Shown piece by piece: positions 35,801 through 44,500 of a DNA stretch of 64,000 bases. A model generated the notes under the pieces. It did no database searches, had not been told where the DNA came from, and saw only the letters and a program-made list of their open reading frames with translations. This DNA is from Caldilineaceae bacterium (lineage in GTDB: Bacteria > Chloroflexota > Anaerolineae > Caldilineales > Caldilineaceae): positions 186,001 to 250,000 of the forward strand of contig JAJEDJ010000030.1 in NCBI GenBank assembly GCA_022821545.1, in the 5' to 3' direction. The translations under genes were made by a program, and so were the position numbers. Every line of letters begins with the position of its first letter. Position 1 is the first letter of the stretch.

Positions 35801-36314
35801 CGATCCATCTCCGGTAAAGCCATGCCGCCATGATTGCGCCGATCCCTGCCAGAGCCGGCATGACGCGAGCCGTGGAATCGCTGACACCGAACAGAAAGAA
35901 AATGAAGGCATTGGCATGGAAGAGGAAAGGTCCATGCATCATCGGGTTGTGCCGATAGCTGCCGCTTCGGTAGAGGTCGAGCGAATAGAAGGCGTGCAGA
36001 CTTTCGTCGTGGCTCATCCCGCGCACGCCCAAATCGTAGAAGCGGCTGACGACCGCCGCGACCAGAATGACTGCCCAGGCAATCGTCTCCCAGTTGGCCC
36101 GAAAGACGGTCAACAGGTTAACATCCAGAAAGCTGGCAGACGGTAGAATGGCCTCCGTCTGCAAGGCGTCTTCCTCGGCCCGTTCGGTGAGCGCTTCGCT
36201 CGAATCCTCTTCCTGTTCCCTGGCAAGAGAACTATCTGAAGCGGGCTCTTGAATCTCCATTTCGGAAACCTCGTCTCCGGCCTCCACTTCCTTCTCGCTG
36301 CTTCCATCAGCCAT
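32868..36314 (-). CDS. Agl23-like (TIGR03663) membrane protein fused to an NHL propeller
   Basis: 1148-residue protein. After an acidic ~70-residue N-terminus there are about 11-13 membrane segments of the GT39/Agl23 type (WAVILVAAVVSRFYDLG, then the G-M-S-H-D-E-S-L-H loop with the conserved Asp-Glu). From about residue 860 to the end it carries five or six NHL repeats (D-T-G-N-N-R-V-V-V-L, A-D-T-W-N-G-R-I-Q-S-F, A-D-T-G-N-K-R-I-L, S-D-A-W-N-R-R-I-Q-V-L, A-D-A-D-N-H-R-I-L). The family is linked to membrane sugar transfer or flipping. It lies 3 bp downstream of the next membrane protein gene. Confidence 0.82.
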   Translation of the reverse strand: MADGSSEKEVEAGDEVSEMEIQEPASDSSLAREQEEDSSEALTERAEEDALQTEAILPSASFLDVNLLTVFRANWETIAWAVILVAAVVSRFYDLGVRGMSHDESLHAFYSLDLYRSGSYRHNPMMHGPFLFHANAFIFFLFGVSDSTARVMPALAGIGAIMAAWLYRRWIGRTGALVTALIFLFSPSILFHSRYIRNDIYIVLFSMFWIYFMFRYVEDRKIKWLFLTVTAMALGFAAKENQFMSGTIFGMFMVGAALWRWRTGKERLQDSSFADIAVLLLTLVLPFAAPLGHILLGWDALAYSTGQDLARSAFLVLLMTGLSAAIAFWWFSPDWRNGNGVQSRDSDRQERRITFGNWATFMALFWAIEILLFTTFFTNPVDGLATGVVGSLGYWLDQQEVRRGGQPWYYYIMQTLLYEFLPLFLSLGGLTLLLHRLRITLNWEKLTLLVDSLLTGSWRAPTGEEPVSARTEDGGGEDGGGEDSAPSMSESGQGSSFVRPYFELFLAWWVVGAWLSYSYAGEKMPWLMTHMTQPMAIFGGWWGAQVLHRIDWKKVRDTQGWWLLALLPALLFVLATLAGSVPTGGRDLDALSQSVRFILALGLMGALFYFAYFAFLRSGWRLTLRLTALTAFTILFLLTVRFSYLLTYVNYDMATEYLVYAHASPDVKRALQEIETISERTVGEREIQVSYDDDVAWPMTWYMRFYPNHIFYGANPTTEAMSAPVILVGSKNYAKVEPYVGRDYVSRNYRLVWWPEEGYKGLTFSQIWGAFSDPERRSRLWQIFFFRDHPDRSLTEWPHRHDFRLYIHRDIADLVWDLNVVPTAGGGSFRSQSFNYEEVERSASAAYSGFYDTLPLANPRSIAIGADGLRYILDTGNNRVVVLNADGSFRAAFGSTCFLEEEDSQGCIDPDGIGPRELGDGQFREPWGIAVGADGTIFVADTWNGRIQSFDSQGNFLRKWGAFNTITDENRHPYSLFGPRGLAVTLAGNLLVADTGNKRILEFSPAGEFIRQVGGGGIILGHFEEPVDVAIHPPTGNVLVSDAWNRRIQVLSSELVPLFEWLIPTWESQDIWDKPYIAAAADGTVYATDPQFAQVYVLSSGGVVQSSFGRYGGGLSNFAKPTGIAVDPLSGEILVADADNHRILIFER

Positions 36315-36317
36315 CGT

Positions 36318-38264
36318 TTACTTCTCCCGTATCACCCAGAGTTCGACCTCATACCGCACCGGGACGCCGCCCGAAATCTGCTGTCTTTCCCGAAAAAGCA
36401 TCCACCGCAACAGGGCGCCGGGACGCTCAAACGCCGTAGGCAGCCAGCGTTCTGTCACCGAGTACCTGCTGCCAACAAAACTGCCCGGCAGTTGGTCCCA
36501 TTCTTCTGCCGTTCCGACGCCATCCTGCGTAACGACCAGTGCGTCTTGCTCCACTTCCTTCAACTCGATTCCGGGGCGCCAGCGCAGATCGCGCATGGCG
36601 CGCAAATGCCAGAGAAAGAAGGGCAGGCGCGAATCATTGACCTGGAGATAGACCGGGGCCTCGGTTGGGTCCCCTGTCCGCAGGGAACTCAGGCGGCTGA
36701 TGTCGTTTGCCAGCAATGTCATCGCGCCGTCGCCGGTTTCAGCAAAGAGTGAACGGCTGTGGTCGTATTCGGGCCGCAGATTCAACGTCCAACTGCTGCT
36801 GGCTTGAGCCAGAATGAGGGCGGTCAAGGTCAAGAAACCGAATACCTGGCCGCTGGCCCGCTCGCCGGACCACCAGACGAAGAAAGCCCCCAGCGCGGGA
36901 ATCAGAAAATAGAAGGCAGCCAGCCGGGGATCATAGTTGCCGTCGCGCAGCGAGCCGGTGATCGTGCCCGTCCAAAAGAATGCTGTGACCAGCAGTATCC
37001 CCATTGTGGCAAACGCCGGCAGGCGGGCACTGTCCTGAAGCAGCATCCGGATTGGAGCCAGCCTCAACATCTGCACAGCCGATGCCGCCGCCAGCAGGAG
37101 CAGTGGCAGCCCCAACACGAGCAGGCTGACAGGCGTGAGCCCGGGCAGTAAGATCAACAGAAGTCCCCAGGCCGTGCCCACGACCAGAACATTCAGCCAG
37201 ACAGCATCGAACAGAGACCGTCTCTCAGTTTCGACCACTTTCTCCTCTTCGACAACCTGCCTCACCAGATTTGGGGCCGGGAAGCCTGTCCTGAAGAGAG
37301 CGATTGCCGCGCCCGCGCCTCCGAATAGGAGTAGAAACGGCTCGTCAACGAGCAGCCGCAACAGCGCCCAGCTTACGGTATAGTCGTGACCGGCAAGCAG
37401 GGTCCCTGCACTGCCTGACGGGCCCACCAGATGGGCGACCGCAGTTCCCACACTCTCCCCAATCGCAGACAATCCGTAGGTGTGCGCAAACAGCCCTGTC
37501 GATCCGACGACAACTGTCCCCGCGCAAACAAGGGCTGCCTGTCTGCCCTGGCCGGGGGCAAGTCTGGCAAGCGGGCCGCCTCCGAGCAGAAAGAAGGCGT
37601 ACAGAATCAGTGGCAGCAGCAGCCACGCCAGCGGCCCGCTGATCAGGAAGAGCCCGCCGATCACAGCAAACCGATTGACCTGCGGGCCTTCTTCTCTCTC
37701 GTCGAACAACGCAGCCAGAAGCAGCAGACCCGTCAGGACCGACATAGTCGAGCTGTCTGCCAGCCGGCTGAACGAGAGCAGCCAGGGATCGAAAGCAAAC
37801 AGGACCGCGGCCGCCAGAGCGCCGCCCCGCCCCATGCGCCGCCGCAGCGCCCAGGCCGCCAGGACCAAACCGGCCCCGGCAAACGCGGCCGGAAAGCGGG
37901 CCCAAAAGCCGCTTCCGCCCCCTGTCAACAGAAACAGCACGCGCTGTATAGTATACAATAGCGGGCTTGAAGGGGGACGTGGCTCAGGAAGACCGCTTTC
38001 TTCCAGGGCGCTTGTCGACTGGGCCATATAGGCCGGCCAGATCTGGGCGGCCTCCAAGGGTGACACCAGGTTAAGGCTGCCGAGAGAATAAAGACGCAGA
38101 CACAATGCCGCGGCAAACAGGATCACATACAGCGCCTGTTCGACGGTCGGCCCGCTGACATTCGAAGCCGCTGTCCGGGCGCCGCCAAACGGCGCTTTAG
38201 CCGGCTGGTCCCGGGGCGTCATCCCCTCGCTTTCGGTTCGTTCGTTCGTCATCCCTTGAGTCAC
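36318..38264 (-). CDS. polytopic membrane protein, GT39-like
   Basis: 648-residue protein with about 12 membrane helices. The loop after the first helix (L-G-S-L-N-L-V-S-P-L-E-A-A) is where GT39/PMT proteins carry D-E, but here those acidic residues are reduced to a single Glu. It may therefore be an inactive or altered glycosyltransferase partner. The start is a GTG at 38264 behind GGAAG; an ATG at 38252 is an alternative. It belongs to the operon running from 46298 to 31531. Confidence 0.65.
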   Translation of the reverse strand: MTQGMTNERTESEGMTPRDQPAKAPFGGARTAASNVSGPTVEQALYVILFAAALCLRLYSLGSLNLVSPLEAAQIWPAYMAQSTSALEESGLPEPRPPSSPLLYTIQRVLFLLTGGGSGFWARFPAAFAGAGLVLAAWALRRRMGRGGALAAAVLFAFDPWLLSFSRLADSSTMSVLTGLLLLAALFDEREEGPQVNRFAVIGGLFLISGPLAWLLLPLILYAFFLLGGGPLARLAPGQGRQAALVCAGTVVVGSTGLFAHTYGLSAIGESVGTAVAHLVGPSGSAGTLLAGHDYTVSWALLRLLVDEPFLLLFGGAGAAIALFRTGFPAPNLVRQVVEEEKVVETERRSLFDAVWLNVLVVGTAWGLLLILLPGLTPVSLLVLGLPLLLLAAASAVQMLRLAPIRMLLQDSARLPAFATMGILLVTAFFWTGTITGSLRDGNYDPRLAAFYFLIPALGAFFVWWSGERASGQVFGFLTLTALILAQASSSWTLNLRPEYDHSRSLFAETGDGAMTLLANDISRLSSLRTGDPTEAPVYLQVNDSRLPFFLWHLRAMRDLRWRPGIELKEVEQDALVVTQDGVGTAEEWDQLPGSFVGSRYSVTERWLPTAFERPGALLRWMLFRERQQISGGVPVRYEVELWVIREK

Positions 38265-38294
38265 CTGCAGCTTCCAACCCCCATTTGCGCAAAC

Positions 38295-40964
38295 CTAGTT
38301 CCCGGACGCGCCCGCTGCCCTGTAAATCCGGTAGTCGCCCTGCTCAAAGACCAGATCCAGGATTTGTCCGAGCCGATTCTCCACCGCGGGTGTCACCTCA
38401 TATTGGGCCCGCTCCTCCGGACCAACAAGCACATAATCGATTTTCCAGTGATTCAGCGTTTCCTGCAACGTTGTCGGCCTCGGAGACCGATAGATCTCCT
38501 GAATGGCCTGAGCCCGGCCGTCAGCCATCTGTGCGTAGGCCCGCCCGCGCCATTGGGCTTCGTGGCCGTCCCATCCCAGCAGCGTAGCCCGTCCGGTTGC
38601 CGCGCTGATGCGCGCTGAACTGGCCCTGTAACTGGCCCCTTTGGCCTCCAGGATCAAGGATTCAGGGCGGGTATTGCGCCTGATCCAGTCGATGACGGCC
38701 AGCTCATCCGCACCGACATAGCCCAAGCCATTCAGGGTTGGCTCGCGCGATCCGGATCCCCTGGTCTTGGCATACGCCCCTGCCACAGGGTAGATAAGAC
38801 ACGCCAGTATGAGCAGGAGGGAGAGCGCAGGTGGAACGAATCCCAGCACTGGCGCGGTTGCAGTCGCCTTGCCGCCCTGCCGGAACCGCCGCACGGCCAG
38901 ATCAATGTACAACCCGACCGCGAACGCAGCCGCAATCCCCAACAGCAGCCAGCTCTGATAATAGAACTTGAATACAGTGTTCATGCGGTTGCCGAAATTG
39001 TCCCGCAAGTAGACGAACTCCGGAACGTATGTCAGAAAGCAGCCGACTGTGAACAGGCACAGGACAAAGGAGGTTGTGCGGGCGGCGCGGCCCGGTTCGG
39101 CCAGGCGTTGCCATAGCAAGCCCAGCGACAGCGTCGTGAGGCCGCCCAATAGCAGAAATGTCCAGGGCTGCCCCAGCCTGCGCCGGACCATGCTCGCCAG
39201 GAATCCGCCCGCTTCGCCCGCATCCGCCGGCGCCGCACCGGAGCTGACTGCTGTCAGCAGCCCGGTTGTCGCCAGAAACAAAAGCGGCAGACCCAGAACA
39301 AGGGCCGCCGCGTTGCCCAGCGCCGGCGCGGTCGGCCGCTGCTCGCGCCAGCCGATGAAAAGAAGCCCTGCCCCCGCCAGCAGAAAGTGACCGAACATCA
39401 GCAGAAACTGGGGCAGCCGCGTCGGGTGGAGCAGGTTCGGCAGGATGCCTCCCGCCTGGCTCTGGGCCGTCAGGAAATACGGCAGGTACAGCAGGAGGGC
39501 CCCCACCAGGACCGTGCCTCCAATGATCGCCGCCCGCGTGAGCGCATGACGCAGCGCTTGACTCTGCACCTGACTCAGCGCCTGATCCTGCGCGCCTGAG
39601 GCATCCCGGCTCCGGCGCGTTCCGGTGAGCATTGCGACCAGAAGAAGCAGGAGCAAGTATGGAGGAAAATCCCACGTATTCAGAAAGAGGAGGCCTCCGG
39701 TTGCGGCGATCAGCAGGAGCAGCCCCGCCGGCCCAACCGGCCGCGCAATAGCTGAGTAGTAAGAACCGATCCTGGAGCGGACAGCGGCCCCCCGACTTGA
39801 CGCCTGTTCGTCGGCATGTTCCGGTTCGGCCGCATCATCGCCTCCCTCCGGACCCGCTGCGTTGTACCAGTTCAAGGCCATTCCGATAACGAGGAGAACA
39901 AACGGCATCGCCAGCAGGTGCGGATGATTGTCGGAGAGAACGTAACTGAAGATCGGAAACTCGTCGATGATTTCAATGTGGTTTCCGTTGAGGTCGATGT
40001 CACTGATAACGCGACTGGCCCGCCACCACCAACTCCAGCCGCTGTCAATGTACCAAAGTTTTGTCACGCTCGACCGTTCCGGAAAGTTATGGACATCGAC
40101 ATACCTGGCCAAGCCGTCGACGCGTACTCCCTGTGCATAGAGCCACTCGAGAATGACGTGCAGGTTTGAGGTCAGCGCGACTGCCGTCGACGTTAACAGC
40201 CCGGCTGCGAATGGGAGCGCCCCCCGTACGCCGCCGCTCCCGCTCCCGTCTGCCCCTTCACTGAACCATCCGCCAGTTCCGAATTCAACCCCAAACTCCC
40301 GCAATCGCAGGCGAAACAGGTTGTAGCCGACGCCAAAACTGGCCGTGACCAGCAGGCCGAACCAGCAGGCCTGTCCAAGATTGTAGGCGATTTCGGGCGG
40401 CTGTCCTGCCAGGTGCGCCAGGGTCGAAAGCATCCAGTAGCCGAAGTAGTAATAGCTGATTGCATATCCGGCCAGCCAGGGATCGCGAGGCGGGTAGGTG
40501 GGGCTGGTCCAGACCCCATTCATAAACATCAGGTCCATCGGCTGCTCTGTATGGCTGATCGCCGGATCGTTCGAACGTACCCACGTCCATGCCGCGAATG
40601 CAAGGAAAAAGAGGGCTTCAACAGCAATGATATAGGGAAGGGAAGGGCACAATTTCAGCAATGAGCGCGATCCGGCAGGCGGACCGTTTTCGTCAGTTTC
40701 GCCCCTGTGCAGAAGGGCCCAGGCACTGAGCAGAATGACCAGGACAAGAGCCAGCCAGGCCCCGCCTGAAGTATTGCGAAGCAGGCCGTAACTGGTCCCC
40801 AACCAGAGCAGGAGGCTGACCAGCAATATCCCCAAGACGCGCGTTAGGGCATATCCGCGATCCGGCAAGGCGCGGAAGGTGCGCAGCGTCAGCGGCATCG
40901 CTGCGACGCTAACCAGTTGCGTTATAGCGTACCAGCCCAGGAAAGCGGCGACGATTTCACGCAC
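38295..40964 (-). CDS. DUF2298 (Chlor_Arch_YYY) membrane protein
   Basis: 889-residue protein with many membrane helices. The DUF2298 core is recognised by the segment D-L-M-F-M-N-G-V-W-T-S-P-x-Y-P-P-R-D-P-W-L-A-G followed by S-Y-Y-Y-F-G-Y, and a later S-D-N-H-P-H-L-L-A-M-P-F. The family is found mainly in Chloroflexota and Archaea and is thought to be a membrane glycosyltransferase or lipid-linked sugar handler. The C-terminal soluble part (W-I-R-R-N-T-R-P-E-S-L-I-L-E-A-K-G) resembles the end of the 1571-residue homologue. The GTG start has AGGAG 9 nt upstream and overlaps the Nudix gene by 8 bp. Confidence 0.85.
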   Translation of the reverse strand: MREIVAAFLGWYAITQLVSVAAMPLTLRTFRALPDRGYALTRVLGILLVSLLLWLGTSYGLLRNTSGGAWLALVLVILLSAWALLHRGETDENGPPAGSRSLLKLCPSLPYIIAVEALFFLAFAAWTWVRSNDPAISHTEQPMDLMFMNGVWTSPTYPPRDPWLAGYAISYYYFGYWMLSTLAHLAGQPPEIAYNLGQACWFGLLVTASFGVGYNLFRLRLREFGVEFGTGGWFSEGADGSGSGGVRGALPFAAGLLTSTAVALTSNLHVILEWLYAQGVRVDGLARYVDVHNFPERSSVTKLWYIDSGWSWWWRASRVISDIDLNGNHIEIIDEFPIFSYVLSDNHPHLLAMPFVLLVIGMALNWYNAAGPEGGDDAAEPEHADEQASSRGAAVRSRIGSYYSAIARPVGPAGLLLLIAATGGLLFLNTWDFPPYLLLLLLVAMLTGTRRSRDASGAQDQALSQVQSQALRHALTRAAIIGGTVLVGALLLYLPYFLTAQSQAGGILPNLLHPTRLPQFLLMFGHFLLAGAGLLFIGWREQRPTAPALGNAAALVLGLPLLFLATTGLLTAVSSGAAPADAGEAGGFLASMVRRRLGQPWTFLLLGGLTTLSLGLLWQRLAEPGRAARTTSFVLCLFTVGCFLTYVPEFVYLRDNFGNRMNTVFKFYYQSWLLLGIAAAFAVGLYIDLAVRRFRQGGKATATAPVLGFVPPALSLLLILACLIYPVAGAYAKTRGSGSREPTLNGLGYVGADELAVIDWIRRNTRPESLILEAKGASYRASSARISAATGRATLLGWDGHEAQWRGRAYAQMADGRAQAIQEIYRSPRPTTLQETLNHWKIDYVLVGPEERAQYEVTPAVENRLGQILDLVFEQGDYRIYRAAGASGN

Positions 40965-41586
40965 GCAGCCCGTCTCCTTCGGCTCCGGCGCCTTGCTGCG
41001 GCTCTTCCTGCCCTGAAGTCAGATTCCTCTCTCTCGCCATCTCCCCCGAACTGCCAATCAGCGTCTGACCCGATCTGTCTCCTGTGTTCGCCGCCATTTT
41101 TCCTTCCAAATGGATGACGGCCTTCCGGATAATCTTCGCGACATGGGGCTCCATGGGCGGCAGATCGTCTGAACTGAAAAAGCGCGCCTCAAGAATCTCC
41201 ACTGGATCGATCCTCATCCGACCGCCCTTGATCCTCCCGAGCAGATAAAACTCCAGTGTATGGCGGAACGCCCGGTGGCAAAGAATTGCTTCAACCGATA
41301 GGTCGAGGGCCAGTTCCTCGTTCACCTCGCGGCGCCAGCAGTCGTAGACGGTTTCGCCGCGCGAAAGCCAGCCGCCGGGCAGCCCCCAAATCCTGGTGTT
41401 GTGAAATCGATGGCGCAGAAGCAGGACCTGGTTTTCTTCGTTCAAAAGCGCCCCGCTTACCCCAACCAGGACCTTGCCGTTGATCATCCAGGTAACGGCC
41501 CCTCGCAGCCAGTTCGGCGCAACGCGCCATATGCTCGCCGCCAGAGGCGCGATTCGGGCAAGTTTTACCATGTTCGCGCGTCTCAC
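40957..41586 (-). CDS. Nudix hydrolase
   Basis: 209-residue Nudix protein with box G-W-L-S-R-G-E, seven residues, then R-E-V-N-E-E-L-A-L. The catalytic R-E-x-x-E-E core is intact, but the last conserved Gly of the box is Ala. The N-terminal 30 residues are basic and amphipathic, and the last ~40 are polar and unique. The GTG start overlaps the upstream gene's stop as GTGA, and the 3' end overlaps the DUF2298 gene by 8 bp, so it is locked into the glycosyltransferase operon. It may hydrolyse a nucleotide-sugar or other nucleoside diphosphate used there. Confidence 0.85.
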   Translation of the reverse strand: MRRANMVKLARIAPLAASIWRVAPNWLRGAVTWMINGKVLVGVSGALLNEENQVLLLRHRFHNTRIWGLPGGWLSRGETVYDCWRREVNEELALDLSVEAILCHRAFRHTLEFYLLGRIKGGRMRIDPVEILEARFFSSDDLPPMEPHVAKIIRKAVIHLEGKMAANTGDRSGQTLIGSSGEMARERNLTSGQEEPQQGAGAEGDGLRA

Positions 41587-44500
41587 CGACCCTTCAACTG
41601 GCCCTGAATGTGGGATGGAATAGCGTAAATCGTCACCTCCGGATTTCTGTAAACCGACTCCAGAAGACCGGAATCTTCCAGTTGCGCCAGTCGCGAATCG
41701 GCTTGAGGGTGTTGATGCCGTTCTAACTGTCCCACATAGATGAGCCCGATCTCGAGTTCGTCGATAAGTGCCTCAAGGCGTCCAATGTCCTTCGTATTCC
41801 AGAACTCGGAGAGCTTGCCGTGCCGCGTGCCAACGTCTTCACTGTACCGCTGTTCACCTGCATGCATGCCCAGCAGGCCGCTTAGCCCCGTAAGGCTGGC
41901 CACTCGTGTGCCGCCGGCCCGGTAATAGTCAAGTTGGGCCGATTCCGCAAGGACAAGATTGCCCCGCACGTTTTCCAGCAGCCACTGAATCGCCTCCCAA
42001 TCGTATCGCAATTCAATTGCATTGCTGCCGTCGGGCCAGTGGTACACGCCGTTTTCCATGAAGGCCATTCCGTTCAATGTCCCAATCGGAGGCCGCCAGC
42101 CCGGAAAGCGCTGTGCAAGCCGCGACGGCGTACCCAACAGTGGATAAGCCAGACTGGCGAAAAGCAGGAGCAGAAAGAGGATTCCCCAGGCGCCCCGAAT
42201 CAGCCCCAGGACAGGCCCGATATACGGCTGCAAGCCTCCGGATCCCCCCGGGACCGAATGCAGGCCCCCGGCCGGAGTCCGATCCCGAGCCGTCGAACCG
42301 AGGCGGGAAAAGATCCTGGGCAGCGCTATCGCCGCCGCCACACCCCAAAGCACCCATACCTGGTTGTAAAACTTGAAGAGTGTGTTCATGCGATAGGCGT
42401 CGCCGCCCTGCAAATGGTCCTTCAAAAAAACGACCTGTGTTCCCGCCAGAATGGCGAAGCCGGTTACAGCCAGCAGCGCCGCGCAAACCGTTCCGGTATC
42501 TGCCTGCCTCTCTCGCCGCCAAAGGTGCGAAACGCACAGGCCGAGCGCAGGCAGGCAGATTGCAAGCACGGTCTGGTTTGTGAACAGCAGAAGCAAGAGC
42601 GAGGCAAGGAACAGGATGGGAAGCAGGACGACTCCGGTGAAGTAAGCGACCGTCGGTTGGTGGACCAAAAGACGGTGGACCTTCAAGAAGCGCAACCGGC
42701 GCAATTCGCCGCGGCCAACCAGCAGCCACGAGAAGATCACAAAGGCAAAGAACCCCCAAATCTGAGCCCACTTGCCTAACTCGTCCGGCGCGCGCACCAA
42801 GCCGATACCACTGGCCGCGACATTGGCGTAGCTGCCGAAAAATGGCAGGAAGAGAAGGTACGCGCCGCAGGCAACCGCCAACCCCACTCCCGCGACAGGG
42901 ACAATATACAGACGGCCCCGTCCGCGGTAGAGGGCAACCGCCACCGCGAGTACGCCCAATCCCAAATAGGTAGGCAGGTCCCACAGGTTCACGGCTGCCA
43001 GGACCCCCAATGTGAAGGCCAGGCCGCCGGCGAGCAGCGCCCCATGGCGCCAGTTCTGGCGCCAACTGATGTTGCAGCTGTGCAAAACGGTCAGAACCAG
43101 GGCCACAAAGAGGAGCGAAAAAGGTATCCCGATCATGTGCGGATGAAGATCGGCGTAGGTGAAGCTCCAGTATGGGAACTCGTTAATCGTATGGGGAATG
43201 ACCCGGCTGGGCGACCAAAAGTCATAGCCTGCGAGGGTTGCGTCGGCAACGATGACGCCCCACAACCCGCTGACGGCATGGACAGCATCCTCAAGTCCGG
43301 GAACGTTGCTCACAAAGGTGCTCTGGCTCTGATCGCGCAGCGCCAGGACAAGCTGTCCGAAGCCTGCCAGATTGCCGAATATCGCGACAAAGAGCGGCGC
43401 CAGCAGCGCCGCGCCAATGCCTTCGTGCCAGGGACGCTCCTCACTTTTGTTCGGCCGGTCTGCGACCTCCGCAGGCAGGGCAGTCCCAGGCTGCGCTGTC
43501 GGCGGGACCTGCCACCCTGACTGACGCCCTGCGCGAGACCGGCGCGGCTGCGGATTGCCAGCGGAATAGGCCACGGCGAAGGCGTTTACGACCGTGAGAG
43601 CAAACAGCGTGGGAATGGCCAGATTGAAGGCCACTTCGGCGTAGATGCCGGTCAACTTGATTACATATCCGACCAAATAGATTCCATAGTAGTAGTAGTT
43701 GATGTAGCCGCCGGCAAAGTGGGGGTCCACAGGGGGAAAGTACGGACTCCGCAGAATCCCGTTCAGAAAAGCGAACTCCATGAACTTTTCGCCGCCGAAC
43801 CATGGCTGCCATATGTCCGGGTTCGCCTGCCGTATAAGTACGAAGAAGAGGAAGGAGGCCGCAAAAAGCGCCTCTCCGATCAGAAGAATGCCCCACGTGC
43901 GTCGCACAAAGGACAGCAGGTCCCGCCGCGTGAAAAACAGAATCCCGGCGCTGACGAGTGCAAACATCGCCACGACCAGCCAGGCATTGCGCACCGTGTT
44001 TTGCGCCGCGCCTGAGCTGGCAAATACCCACAGCAGCCACCCGCTCACCAGCCAGCCAACCGTCTTCGCCAGCAGAAACCCCCGGTCACGCAGTCCACGA
44101 AATAGAACAAAGGCCAGGGGGCACGCGATCCAGCCGAGCGCTGAGACAACCAGCCACCACCAACCCACCGCCAGCCAGTGTGCGTTGCTCGCGACCGCGT
44201 TCCATCTGTAATTGTCAACAAGCGGCAGTTCTCTTAGCGGCGATTCCAATAGAAGGGACGGTCTCGAACTCTCCGCACCGTCGTCAGGTTCCTGTCCGCT
44301 GACTTCAGAGATCCTCTGCCCCTGCGCAAGGGCCAGTGCGATGTTGATCAGCCCGCGGTCCTGACTCTCCGGTACACTGCCCAATCCAATCGCGTTCAGG
44401 ATAGGGGAGAGGGGCGGTTCACGCCCCCTGTCCCAGTGGACCGCTCCCTCCCACGAGCCCTTAAGGAGACTGTCAATCTCTGCGCCGCTCAACGCTCGTT

